A stretch of DNA of 64,000 nucleotides from Candidatus Bilophila faecipullorum (GTDB taxonomy: Bacteria; Desulfobacterota; Desulfovibrionia; Desulfovibrionales; Desulfovibrionaceae): NCBI GenBank assembly GCA_944326695.1, contig CALVEZ010000007.1, positions 51,529-115,528 on the forward strand. The letters are read 5' to 3'. Of the stretch, positions 1 to 8,624 are shown in pieces. The translations under genes were made by a program, and so were the position numbers. Numbering within the stretch: position 1 is the stretch's first letter; the number at the start of each line of letters is the position of its first letter. The notes under the pieces were generated by a model. It worked only from the letters and a program-made list of their open reading frames with translations, did not search any database and was not told the DNA's origin.

Positions 1-2
1 TT

Positions 3-707
3 TATTTTCACGGCGGAGGGTGGATACTGGGCGACAAGAACACCCACGACCGGCTGGTCCGCGAGCTGGCACAGGGCGCGCACGCTGCCATAGTCTACCC
101 CAACTACACGCCGTCGCCGGAAGCGCAGTATCCCGTCCCGTTGGAGCAGGCCTATGCGGTGATGCTCCACGTGCTCGAAAGGGCGGATGACTACGGGATC
201 GACGCCTCCCGCGTGGCCGTGGCCGGGGACAGCGTGGGGGGCAACATGGCCACGGTCATGACCCTTCTCGCCAAGGAGCGGAAAGGCCCGCGGATCGCCT
301 TCCAGCTTTTGCTTTATCCCGTCACCGACGCCGGTTTCGACACCGAGTCCTACCATGCCTTCGCGGACGGGCCGTGGCTGACGCGGCGGGCCATGCAATG
401 GTTCTGGGATGCCTACGCGCCTGACGAAACGCGGCGCGGCGAGATCACGGCCTCGCCCCTGCGGGCCACGATGGAGCAGTTGCGCGATCTGCCTCCCGCC
501 CTGATCATCACGGCGGAAAACGATGTCCTGCGCGACGAGGGCGAAGCCTATGCCCGTAAGCTCAGCGACGCCGGGGTGCGCGTGGCCTGCGTGCGCTATA
601 ACGGGACGCATCACGACTTCATGATGCTCAATGGCCTTGCCGAAACCACGCCCGCACGGGCGGCCGTGGCGCAGTCGGCGGCGGCCCTCAAGAAAATGCT
701 CTATTAA
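3..707 (+). CDS. Alpha/beta hydrolase (HSL-type carboxylesterase), 5' truncated
   Basis: The gene is cut by the window edge; the frame is already open at base 3. The first visible residues are the oxyanion-hole motif HGGGW, so little more than the N-terminal cap is missing. The nucleophile elbow GDSVGG is present, and the C-terminal part carries an ENDVLRDEG segment (acid) and THHDF (catalytic His). This is the hormone-sensitive-lipase/acetyl-esterase group of the alpha/beta hydrolases, which cleave short-chain esters. The substrate cannot be told from sequence. The family call is firm. Confidence 0.9.
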   Translation, partial: YFHGGGWILGDKNTHDRLVRELAQGAHAAIVYPNYTPSPEAQYPVPLEQAYAVMLHVLERADDYGIDASRVAVAGDSVGGNMATVMTLLAKERKGPRIAFQLLLYPVTDAGFDTESYHAFADGPWLTRRAMQWFWDAYAPDETRRGEITASPLRATMEQLRDLPPALIITAENDVLRDEGEAYARKLSDAGVRVACVRYNGTHHDFMMLNGLAETTPARAAVAQSAAALKKMLY

Positions 708-1124
708 CGGAAGCGCGCCCGCGCCGTGTGCGGCGGCGTGGGCGCGCTGCGAAGGGGCGGACCCCGGCAAAGTCTGGAGCGTTTTCCGGGCTTTTTTTCG
801 TCCCGTCCCCGCCGGGGCGCCGCCCGGAAAAAACGCGCCGCCGGGCGCCCGGGCCCGCCGTCCGCACGGGCTGTGCTGGACAGACGCTGTTTTCGCCGCT
901 ATGTTTTTTGGCTGCGGCACGGCGGGCGCTTTCCGGCATTGGGTCCGGCTTGCGGACCTAAGGGAGACGCGGGGAAGGGCGGCGTGCCCCGCGCTGCGCT
1001 TTGGAGAAGTATGGGAAGAGCTGAGCGGCTCTGTGCGGCTTGTCCCGCTCGGAATCCTTTTGCGGAGCGTGGCTTTCGGGCATTCCTGACGGGGCCCGCC
1101 AACGTACAGGTGAGGAGTTTTTGG
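708..1124. other. GC-rich non-coding stretch
   Basis: These 417 bases lie between the hydrolase stop and the small zinc-ribbon gene. Long open frames exist on both strands but have low-complexity Arg/Pro/Ala composition and no convincing ribosome binding site. I see no gene, RNA or repeat here. Confidence 0.5.
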
Positions 1125-1334
1125 ATGGCTGATCACAACGAACTGCTGGAAATGCTTCCTTGTTCCCATTGCAAGAACGAGAAGCCCCATCTGGTTTCGT
1201 GCAGGCCGGAGGGGAGGATAACGGATTTATGGCGCGTGGAATGCCCCTGCGAACAGGCTCCCACGCAGTGGTCGGTTTCCCGAACGGCTGCCGTGCGCCT
1301 GTGGAACCGTTACATGACCAATCTGAAAGAGTAG
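1125..1334 (+). CDS. Small Lar-like zinc-ribbon protein (69 aa)
   Basis: The ATG at 1125 has a GAGGAG-type ribosome binding site about 8 bases upstream; the longer open frame upstream is not supported. The protein has two Cys pairs, CSHC near residue 12 and CPC near residue 40, with a VxC…WxVECPCE…AVRLWN layout. That layout resembles the Lar/restriction-alleviation zinc-ribbon family, which is common in phages and mobile DNA. Function here is unknown. The gene stands alone between two non-coding stretches and may be a phage relic. Confidence 0.65.
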   Translation: MADHNELLEMLPCSHCKNEKPHLVSCRPEGRITDLWRVECPCEQAPTQWSVSRTAAVRLWNRYMTNLKE

Positions 1335-1744
1335 CCTCTTTGGGGGGCGGGCGCGACCAAGATGACGGCCCGCACAAGTCGACGAGGGGCGGCCTCCGTC
1401 CGGACATAGGTCGCCGCGTCGAGGCGAGTTCCGGTCGGTACGGCTCCAAAGGTGCTTCCTCGCTCTCCCTGAGCACGTCGAGGGGGATGGACGGCATGTG
1501 GCCCCTGCGTTCCCTCTGTCCTGTCCCCGGGGCCCCCTTCCGTGCGGTGTGATGGTCCCCGGATGGAACCATCAATGCCCCGGATCAATCGCGGAAGGCG
1601 TTTTGCCCCGTCTGCTCCCCCGTCTTTTCGTTTGGGGAGGGCGGCCTTGGTTTCACGCGGCGTGCGCCTTCCCGAGCCATCCTCTCGAAGAAGCCGGAAG
1701 GCGGTTTCACGTCTTGCGCGGAAACGTCTGGGTATCCGCGCGGA
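1335..1744. other. Non-coding stretch
   Basis: These 410 bases lie between the Lar-like gene and the convergent transporter gene. Only overlapping low-complexity frames are present on both strands. No hairpin with a T-run, RNA gene or repeat was recognised. Confidence 0.45.
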
Positions 1745-2614
1745 TCAGCGGCGGTCGAAGGCGACGAGCAGGAGCACGCTGAGGAAAATGAGGGCGATGC
1801 CCACCCCGGCGGAGAAGGTCAGCGTCTCGTTGAGGAAAAAAAGGCCGAGGCAGGCCGCACCAAGCGGCTCCCCGAGGCTCAGGGTGGACGCGGTAGCCGC
1901 GGGCGTCACCTTCAGCCCGGCTAATGTCAGCGAAAAGGCCATCGCCGTGGTGATGACGCCAAGGTGCAGAGCTACCAGCACGCCGGTACCCGAGGCGAGC
2001 CACGCCGTGGGGTAGAGCCAGAAGACGGGCAACATGCAGATGCCGCTGCCGAGGCAGAGGACCATCATGACGGTTTCGGGCGGATTGTGCCGGACCAGCG
2101 GCTTGCTGGACACGAAATAGCAGGCGTAGGAAAAGCCTGCCCCAAGAGGCAGGAGGATACTGGAAAGGTCGGTGTTTCCGGCGTTCCCGGTATTGAGCAG
2201 CACAAGCCCCGTCAGGGCCAGTGCGGTAGCCGGATACCAGAGCAGAGGCGGCCTTTCCCGCAGCAGGGCGAAACCGAGCACGGCCACGACGATGGGCGAG
2301 AAGCCGATGGCCACCACCGTTCCCACGGCCACGCCCGCCGCCATGACGCCCTTGAAGAAAAGGAACTGGAAGCCGAGCAGGGCCAGCATGCCCGGAAGGA
2401 CGTAGCGCAGCGGCCACCATCCCTTTTGCGGCAGCGTGCCTTTCCACGCGCACCACAGGAGCAGGGCGAGGCCGCCCCCGAGCATCCGCAGCGCACCGAT
2501 GACGTAGGGCGTCGCGCCCGCCGGAGCCAGCGCCTGCACCGTTCCAGTGGTGCTGAAGCACAGTGCGCCCAGCAGCACCAGCAGCGGGCCGTAGCCCGAA
2601 CCTGTCTTTTCCAT
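1745..2614 (-). CDS. DMT-superfamily (EamA) transporter
   Basis: This is a 289-residue, strongly hydrophobic protein with about ten membrane segments arranged as two EamA repeats. Typical signatures are LLGALCFSTTGT at the start, the RMLGG helix, and PLGAACLGLFFLNE near the C-terminus. It acts in the inner membrane, probably as a metabolite or amino-acid exporter; the substrate is unknown. The frame stays open upstream through a (GAA)n tract, giving a poly-lysine extension. The ATG at 2614, preceded by GAGGGAAAT, gives the normal family length and is preferred. Confidence 0.85.
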   Translation of the reverse strand: MEKTGSGYGPLLVLLGALCFSTTGTVQALAPAGATPYVIGALRMLGGGLALLLWCAWKGTLPQKGWWPLRYVLPGMLALLGFQFLFFKGVMAAGVAVGTVVAIGFSPIVVAVLGFALLRERPPLLWYPATALALTGLVLLNTGNAGNTDLSSILLPLGAGFSYACYFVSSKPLVRHNPPETVMMVLCLGSGICMLPVFWLYPTAWLASGTGVLVALHLGVITTAMAFSLTLAGLKVTPAATASTLSLGEPLGAACLGLFFLNETLTFSAGVGIALIFLSVLLLVAFDRR

Positions 2615-2867
2615 ATTTCCCTCGCTTGCGATGACGGCGGGCAGAGTTTCCCTTCCGGGGCGCGCCTTTGCCCGGATGCGCCCGTACCGGAAACCGCTGA
2701 TCCGGCTGGACGGGAAACCGTTCCGGGCTTGGAACGGGATGCGCCCGGTTCCCCCTGCATCCCCCGCTCCCCGCGCTCTCTTCCCCGAGGCGGAAACGCG
2801 CCGGAAAAGGTTTCCCCGGAACACGGCCTGAAAGAGCGTTGTTCTGGCGGAAGGAGGCGGAAAGCCT

Positions 2868-2900
2868 TTCTTCTTCTTCTTCTTCTTCTTCTTCTTCTTC
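2868..2900. repeat. Triplet microsatellite (TTC)11
   Basis: There are eleven uninterrupted TTC units (GAA on the minus strand). The tract lies about 250 bases upstream of the DMT transporter start on the transporter's template side. Bases 2615-3223 otherwise hold no gene. Pure triplet tracts of this length are prone to slipped-strand length change. A second, 12-unit tract occurs at 49757-49792. Confidence 0.95.
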
Positions 2901-3223
2901 TGCCGGGATAACCGCGTAACCGGGGCTCCCGCCGGAGTGCTGTCGATACCCGTAGCCTTGAGGCCGGCGGAGGAAACGCGCCCAAGCATCACCGTATTCT
3001 AAACTCGAATTCCCTCTATCTCAAGCCCGCGCAGGCGTTCTCCCGCCCCGGAGACATGATCCCGGTTGCGGCCCGTCCTCGTGGGAGAAGGAGACGGCAT
3101 CGATTGCTTTTGGTTGTCAAACGCTTCAGCATTTCCCGTTTGCTTCTCACATCGGAAAAGGCGTAGACAAAAAACACGTCAAGGAACGAGTCCCGTAATC
3201 CTGTAACCACCAAGGAGTGCGCC

Positions 3224-3316
3224 ATGTCCGCTGTTTCCATCATCGTCATTTGCAGTTTCTGCTTGCTCGCTTCCATCGGTACCGGGATTTATGGCACCGT
3301 GAAATATAACGACTAA
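3224..3316 (+). CDS. Predicted small single-span membrane protein (30 aa)
   Basis: The ATG at 3224 is preceded by CAAGGAG seven bases upstream. The 30-residue product is one hydrophobic helix (roughly residues 3-24, SIIVICSFCLLASIGTGIYG) with a polar tail ending KYND. A strong terminator follows 20 bases after the stop, so the unit is a self-contained short transcript. I do not recognise the family. The start signal, composition and terminator together make it a plausible real gene. Confidence 0.55.
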   Translation: MSAVSIIVICSFCLLASIGTGIYGTVKYND

Positions 3317-3335
3317 CAGTTTCTTCCCGCATTTG

Positions 3336-3370
3336 AGGCCCCGCGTAACATTCCGTTGCGCGGGGCCTTT
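3336..3370 (+). terminator. Rho-independent terminator after the small membrane protein
   Basis: The stem AGGCCCCGCG (3336-3345) pairs exactly with CGCGGGGCCT (3359-3368) around a 13-base loop and is followed by TTCT. Confidence 0.8.
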
Positions 3371-3848
3371 CTGTTGAAGTCCGTTTTTCCGTAATGTCAG
3401 GAGAGGTTTTTAACGGTCGAAAGCTCTCACATAAGAGTTGATGAGGGCGTACAAGGAGACTGTGGTTGGGTGAAAAGGCTGGTCTGTTCCAGTGGAAAAG
3501 CTCCGCCCCCGACAGCGCGTCTGCCTGCGCCAGGCCGTGGAGCCGCCTCTTTTCGTCTTGCGGCATCACAGACGGGGAAAAGGCGGGAAAAGGTCGGCGC
3601 AAGGAAAAGGGCGGACCGATTTCCCCGGGAAACGTCCGGGGCCGTGTCCTGCGGCAAAGGCGGCGGACGGGGTTTGTGGGAGAGAAAAAGGGCTTCGGAG
3701 GGCGGCGGAGGCCCTTTTTTTCTGCACCGAAGGAATTACAGGAGCGCGGGGCTGGACTATTGGCAGTTGACGCCGTAAAATAAACAAGGACATTCCAATA
3801 TTATGTTAAAAAAAGCCGCAGGCGCCAGCTTCCCTGAGAGGAAAAGAG
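3371..3848. other. Non-coding stretch upstream of the GGDEF/EAL gene
   Basis: Overlapping open frames occur in several registers but none has a start signal or a recognisable product. The only structured element is the terminator-like hairpin at 3686-3721. The last 60 bases are more AT-rich and probably hold the promoter of the GGDEF/EAL gene, but no clear box could be fixed. Confidence 0.4.
3686..3721 (+). terminator. Terminator-like hairpin
   Basis: AAAAGGGC (3686-3693) pairs with GCCCTTTT (3711-3718) and runs into a T-tract. No gene directly upstream was recognised, so either a short transcript or read-through from the left is being stopped. Confidence 0.55.
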
Positions 3849-6800
3849 ATGGACCGCGCGAAAGCGGGGAAAACGATGGACGAGATGAAAGAGGTTGCCG
3901 TACCGGAGGACCCTCTCGCCGCATGGACTTTGGGACAACCCGAGAAGCCGCTTGATGAACGTATGTCCCTGCTGATCAGCGCGTTTCGCGCCGAGATGAG
4001 CGTGAGCGCCCTCGGGCTTGCCCGTTTCGGCGGACAGGGCGAGGTGCGGGAAACGGGCGTCTGGAGTGAAGACGACCGCTTCCCGGCGGAAGGTCTGCGC
4101 GCCTTCTTGTCCGGCGCTGCCGTGCCGGATGGCGCATCCGCCGAAGCCGTCTCCTTCCGGGAAGAGGCGGCGCTCCCGGCGGAAGCGGCGCTCTTTCCCG
4201 TTGGGCAGGGGCAACGGGCCGCCGGGCTCCTCTTTGTCCTGAAAGAGGAAGGGGCCGCGTGGACGGCCAACGAAAAGGCTTTCGCCCATTGCATGGCCGC
4301 CATGCTCGCCCTTTACTGGGAGGAGAAGGACCGCTGTGCTTTGCTGGAGTTCCATAACAGCGTCATCAACGCGGCTATGGCGCAGGTGCGGGAATGCCTC
4401 TATGTGACCGATCCCCGGACGGATCGCATCCTGTATATGAATCAGGCCATGAAGGACCTTTTCGGGCTTGAGCATCCCGAGGGGGAAATCTGCTGGAAAG
4501 TGCTGCAAAAGGGCATGGATGGCCGCTGCGGTTTTTGCCCGGTCAACCGTCTGTTTGAAAAGGGCGGACTCGGGCAGGTCTACCGCTGGGAAGAGAATAA
4601 CCGGCTGACCGGAAAGATTTTTGAGAACAGCGACAGCCTCATGCGCTGGGTTGACGGCTCGGTGGCACATTTGCAGCATTCGTTGGACGTCACCCACGCC
4701 CTGTATCTCGACGAGGGGGCCAGCCGTGACGATCTGACGGGCCTTCTGATCCGGCAGGCGGGCAAGGCGGCCTTGGGCCGCTCCCTGAACAGGCTGACCG
4801 CCGAGGGCAGGCCCCTTGTGGTGGCCCTTCTCGACGTCAACCATCTTAAAGGCATCAACGACAGATTCGGCCATCTGGAAGGGGACCGGGTACTGCGCCT
4901 CATCGCGCAGGCCTTGCGGGAAGAGGTGCGGGAACCCGATTTCATCTTCCGGCTCAGCGGGGACGAGTTCGTCGCCGTTTTCCACAGCAGCGGCCGTTAC
5001 GCCGTCGACGAGCTTTTGGAGCGGCTGTCCCGGACGGTGGCCCGGCGCGCCGACGCCGTGGGCGTGCCGTGCCCCGTGTCCTTTTGCTTCGGCTGCTTTG
5101 AGGTGGCTCCTGATCATGCGTTTACGATTTCGGAAGTGCTTTCCAAGGCCGATGAGATCATGTACGAGCAGAAAAAGCGTTATCATATCCGCGAGGCCGC
5201 CCGCCGCCTGAAGGAGGGGGTACGGCTTCCCGTGCCGCCGGGTGCTCTGGACTACGACGCGTTGCGCCTGTACAGGGCGCTGACGAAAAGCACGGACGCC
5301 TATGTTTTTGTTTCCAACGTAAAGACGGGTATTTTCCGTTATTCGCCCTCAATGGTCGAGGAGTTCGGCCTGCCCGGGGAAATTGTGGAAAACGCTGCGG
5401 CGGTCTGGGGCAGCAAGGTGCACCCGGACGATCAGGCGGCTTTTCTGGAGGCCAACCAGATCATCGCGGATGGCCGTTCCGATTCCCACTGCGTCGAATA
5501 CCGGGCGAAAAACCGCAAGGGCGAGTGGGTATGGGTGCGCTGCCGCGGGTATCTGGAGCGTGACGAGCGGGGCGAGCCTGCGCTTTTTGCCGGATTCATC
5601 ACCAACCTCGGCCAGAAGAACAAGATCGATCACGTCACCGGCCTTTTCAACAAGATCAAATGCGCGGAGGACGTCGAGGCGCTGCTGCGGAGTCGCCCCG
5701 GCCATCCGCTTCAGTTCATGGTCCTCGGGCTGGACGGTTTCAAGCACATCAACGAACTGCACAACAAGAGCTTTGGCGATGAGGTGCTGCGCGTCATGGC
5801 CCAGCGCATTCAGGGGCTGCTGCCCGCCTACGGCTCCGTCTACCGGCTGGACGGGGACGAGTTCGCGCTTGTGGTCAGCGGCCTGCCGCAGGAGGCGGCG
5901 GAAATCTACCGTTCCATCGCTGAAAGTTTCCGCTACCAGCAGGAATACGACGGCAAAAAGTTTTTCTGCACTGTGTCGGCTGGTAGCGTCAGCTATCCGG
6001 CGGACGCCTCGGCCTACGCGGAGATGGTGCAGTACGCGAGCTATTCCCTCAAGCAGGCCAAACAGCAGGGCCGCAACCGGATGGTCGCCTTCAGTTCGGA
6101 CATCCTCGACTGTCAGCTCCGCTCGCTGGAGCTTGTGGAGCTTTTGCGCGAGAGCATAGAGCGGCAGTACGAGGGCTTCGAGGTCGTGTATCAGCCTCAG
6201 ATCGACGCCGCCACGCAACGGGTCATCGGCGCGGAAGCGCTGGCGCGGTGGACCTGCGCCAAGTACGGCGGCGTTTCGCCGGGCGAGTTCATCCCCCTTC
6301 TGGAGCAGAGCGGGCTCATCGTGCCCTTCGGCAAGTGGGTGTTCCGGCAGGCCGTGGCGCAATGCCGCGAATGGGTGCGCCTGCGCCCTGATTTCACCGT
6401 GAGCGTCAACCTGTCCTATCTGCAGGTCACATCCGGCGACATCGTGCCCTTCATGCGGGATACGCTGGAAAAGGCGGGGCTGTCCCCGTCCAATCTGGTG
6501 GTGGAGTTTACGGAAAGCTGCATGATTCAGGAAAACCGCCGTATCCACGAGATTTTTGACGGCATCCGCGGTCTGGGCATCCGTATTGCGATGGACGATT
6601 TCGGGACCGGCTACTCCTCGCTGGGGATGCTCAAAAAGTCCCCCGCCGACATCGTCAAGATCGACCGCACCTTTGTGCGCGATATTCTGAAAAGCCGCTT
6701 TGACGCGACCTTTATCCGTTTCGTGGTCGCGCTTTGCCACGACGTGGACATCAAGGTCTGTCTGGAAGGCGTGGAGTGCGAGGAAGAATTCGACTGCGTG

Positions 6801-6911
6801 CGCCCCATGCGGCTTGATTATATTCAGGGTTTCTTCTTCGGGCGTCCCGTTGCCGCCGACATCTTCGGGCGCGATTTCCTTTCCTCCGCCACGGCCACTC
6901 CCGCCTCCTGA
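3849..6911 (+). CDS. Dual-PAS, dual-GGDEF, EAL signalling protein
   Basis: A 1020-residue soluble c-di-GMP enzyme candidate. Order of domains: N-terminal GAF-like region (about 1-155), PAS-like region with a Cys-rich insert (about 170-290), GGDEF domain with SGDEF at 370-374, PAS (about 470-585), second GGDEF with DGDEF at 668-672, and EAL domain with the EAL triad at 796-798. The EAL domain keeps DDFGTGYSSL (from 916), KIDRTF and EGVE, so it looks catalytically competent as a phosphodiesterase. The first GGDEF is close to consensus; the second also keeps GDEF. No membrane segment is seen. A decayed paralogue lies at 22451-22748. Confidence 0.93.
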   Translation: MDRAKAGKTMDEMKEVAVPEDPLAAWTLGQPEKPLDERMSLLISAFRAEMSVSALGLARFGGQGEVRETGVWSEDDRFPAEGLRAFLSGAAVPDGASAEAVSFREEAALPAEAALFPVGQGQRAAGLLFVLKEEGAAWTANEKAFAHCMAAMLALYWEEKDRCALLEFHNSVINAAMAQVRECLYVTDPRTDRILYMNQAMKDLFGLEHPEGEICWKVLQKGMDGRCGFCPVNRLFEKGGLGQVYRWEENNRLTGKIFENSDSLMRWVDGSVAHLQHSLDVTHALYLDEGASRDDLTGLLIRQAGKAALGRSLNRLTAEGRPLVVALLDVNHLKGINDRFGHLEGDRVLRLIAQALREEVREPDFIFRLSGDEFVAVFHSSGRYAVDELLERLSRTVARRADAVGVPCPVSFCFGCFEVAPDHAFTISEVLSKADEIMYEQKKRYHIREAARRLKEGVRLPVPPGALDYDALRLYRALTKSTDAYVFVSNVKTGIFRYSPSMVEEFGLPGEIVENAAAVWGSKVHPDDQAAFLEANQIIADGRSDSHCVEYRAKNRKGEWVWVRCRGYLERDERGEPALFAGFITNLGQKNKIDHVTGLFNKIKCAEDVEALLRSRPGHPLQFMVLGLDGFKHINELHNKSFGDEVLRVMAQRIQGLLPAYGSVYRLDGDEFALVVSGLPQEAAEIYRSIAESFRYQQEYDGKKFFCTVSAGSVSYPADASAYAEMVQYASYSLKQAKQQGRNRMVAFSSDILDCQLRSLELVELLRESIERQYEGFEVVYQPQIDAATQRVIGAEALARWTCAKYGGVSPGEFIPLLEQSGLIVPFGKWVFRQAVAQCREWVRLRPDFTVSVNLSYLQVTSGDIVPFMRDTLEKAGLSPSNLVVEFTESCMIQENRRIHEIFDGIRGLGIRIAMDDFGTGYSSLGMLKKSPADIVKIDRTFVRDILKSRFDATFIRFVVALCHDVDIKVCLEGVECEEEFDCVRPMRLDYIQGFFFGRPVAADIFGRDFLSSATATPAS

Positions 6912-7084
6912 TGGGGCCTGCCGTTCCCGCACAAGGGGAGCGGGCATCCTTTTGGGTTGGTCGGGTGCGGGAGGATACGCCAGCGTTGCCCCGGTCTGCG
7001 GGTAGGGTTTCGGCCTGGCCGTAGCCGTCCTCCTGCCCGCACCGCCTCCCGTGCGGCCCTTTCCCTTTCTTTTCTTCCTTTTTC

Positions 7085-8035
7085 CTATTGGAACCAGCCC
7101 TTGCGTTTGAGCAGTATCCACAGGAAAACGGCCAGCCAGCCCATGCTGGCGAGGGTCGCGTAGTAGCCGTACTTCCAGTTGATGACGGGCATGTCCGCGA
7201 AATTCATCCCGTAGATGCCCGTGATCAGCGTGAGGGGCATGAATATGGCCGACAGCACGGTGAGCTGGCGGACGCGCTGGTCCGTCTGCTGCTGAAGGAG
7301 AAACTGGCAGTGCTGGAGCAGTTCGGTCAGGCGGGTGACGAGGCGCAGCGTGCCCTTGGCCAGATGGTTCTGGGCGTCGCGGATGTCGCGCAGGCGCTCG
7401 CGCACGGCGTCGGTGAGCATGGGGTGGGGCGTGAGGGCCTGCAAATCGGCCAGCCCGTAGAAGCAGTCCTCGAACTGGTTGACGAGGTGGTTGACCTGCC
7501 GCCGCGTGTCGAGGATGAGGCGCTCGGAAATCTGGCGTCCGGCGTTGTCCACCTGGAGGGAGAGGGTTTCCGTCTGCGAGCGGGCGTCGATGTAGATGCA
7601 GATATTCCTTTCCACAAGGCTGTCGAGCAGATAGGCGAAGAGTTCGGGCGCGCAGCCGATGCCCGCCACCTCGCCGCTGGCGATTTGCCTGCGGTCCTCC
7701 TCGAAGCTGTAGCCGTCGATGGGGGAAAGCGTGATCACCTCATGAGCGAAGAGGAGGAACGAAATCGAGACGGCCCGTTTCTGTTCCCACGTCTGGCGTC
7801 CGGAAAGGCTGACGAGCAGGTAGTCGGAACCGGAGAAGACGGCGGGAAAATGGGCGGAGAGCACCCGGCGGCGCATGAAGCCGGGGATGCGCCGCTCGCG
7901 CAGGTAATGGGTCAGTTCCTCGTCGGTCCCTTCCAGATCAAGCCAGAGAAGCTCCTCTTCCGCGCTGCCGTCGGTGCGTTTGCCGTCCGTCGGGGCGCAG
8001 TCGCCCAGCGCGAGTTTGGTGACGTGCTGCTTCAT
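7085..8035 (-). CDS. CorA-family divalent cation transporter
   Basis: A 316-residue protein with the CorA layout: a long acidic and helical cytoplasmic N-terminal domain, then two membrane helices at the very C-terminus. The family-defining GMN triplet (YGMNF) sits at about residues 276-278, at the end of the first helix, and a basic KRKGWFQ tail follows the second. It forms a pentameric inner-membrane channel. Mg2+ import, or Zn2+ export as in ZntB, cannot be separated from the sequence. It is convergent with the GGDEF/EAL gene. Confidence 0.9.
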   Translation of the reverse strand: MKQHVTKLALGDCAPTDGKRTDGSAEEELLWLDLEGTDEELTHYLRERRIPGFMRRRVLSAHFPAVFSGSDYLLVSLSGRQTWEQKRAVSISFLLFAHEVITLSPIDGYSFEEDRRQIASGEVAGIGCAPELFAYLLDSLVERNICIYIDARSQTETLSLQVDNAGRQISERLILDTRRQVNHLVNQFEDCFYGLADLQALTPHPMLTDAVRERLRDIRDAQNHLAKGTLRLVTRLTELLQHCQFLLQQQTDQRVRQLTVLSAIFMPLTLITGIYGMNFADMPVINWKYGYYATLASMGWLAVFLWILLKRKGWFQ

Positions 8036-8221
8036 CGCTTTGGCTCCTGTTTCATCACAGTGGTTCCCGAGGGGAAGGGTACATCAGGACTACACCACTT
8101 GGAGGCGGAATCAAAGGCCGCTAGAGCCCGTCTTTTCAAGGTGGGGCCTTTTGGTATATGCTGATGAGCCAAAGGGCGTTATGGCCGGATTTTCGGCCTG
8201 TTCAACAGAGAGGCGAAGAGC

Positions 8222-8524
8222 ATGATTACCTTGTCCGATTCCGTTATCGAGGATTTGAGGACGTTTCGGGGACGCAAGACCGAACGTTCGATCCGTATTG
8301 AAACAAGTTCCGGCGGCTGACACGGCACGACGTTTGAACTGGCTCTGGACGAGCCGGAAGAAGGCGACGTGACCGAGGATGTGGGGGAATTCCATTTCTG
8401 TATCGAAAAGAAGCTGCTTGATCAGATCGGTTCCGTGTTCATCGACAGCGATCCTACCGGAAGTTTCCGGATATACACGGAACGTCTCCCTACGCTGTTC
8501 AGCGGCGGGGCCTGTTCCCTCTAG
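8222..8524 (+). CDS. HesB/IscA-like selenoprotein (UGA read as Sec33)
   Basis: The ATG at 8222 follows a GAGGCGAAG ribosome binding site. The frame meets TGA at 8318-8320 and then continues without a break to TAG at 8522, giving 100 residues. Flanking residues are SSGG-U-HGTTFELALDEPEEGD, the place where HesB/IscA proteins have their first conserved Cys (GGCSG…). The rest (FHFCIEKKLLDQIGSVFID, C-terminal GGACSL) also fits the HesB-like family. A hairpin GGCTC-TGGAC-GAGCC lies at 8341-8355, 20 to 35 bases past the UGA, with a G in the loop as expected for a bacterial SECIS. HesB-like selenoproteins are an established family. A simple nonsense mutation is the less likely alternative. Standard gene callers would miss or split this gene. 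Confidence 0.85.
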
Positions 8525-8573
8525 TCTCCGTATGCCTGTGTTGTCCGCGAAAGCCGATTTTTTCCAAAGGGCA

Positions 8574-8624
8574 GGGGGAAAAGGACGGCGAAGCCCTCGC
8601 TGCGTCGAGCCGTCCTTTTTCCCT
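8574..8624 (+). terminator. Terminator after the HesB-like selenoprotein gene
   Basis: GGGAAAAGGACGGC (8576-8589) pairs with GCCGTCCTTTTTCCC (8609-8623), with a loop of about 20 bases, 50 bases after the stop codon. Confidence 0.8.

Noticed and set aside
2615..2992. Long N-terminal extension of the DMT transporter with a poly-lysine stretch
   Set aside because: The lysines are only the GAA reading of the triplet repeat. The ATG at 2614 has the ribosome binding site and gives the family length.
5349..7121. 590-codon open frame on the minus strand opposite the GGDEF/EAL gene
   Set aside because: Shadow frame with His/Arg/Ala-rich composition. The plus strand encodes clear PAS, GGDEF and EAL domains.
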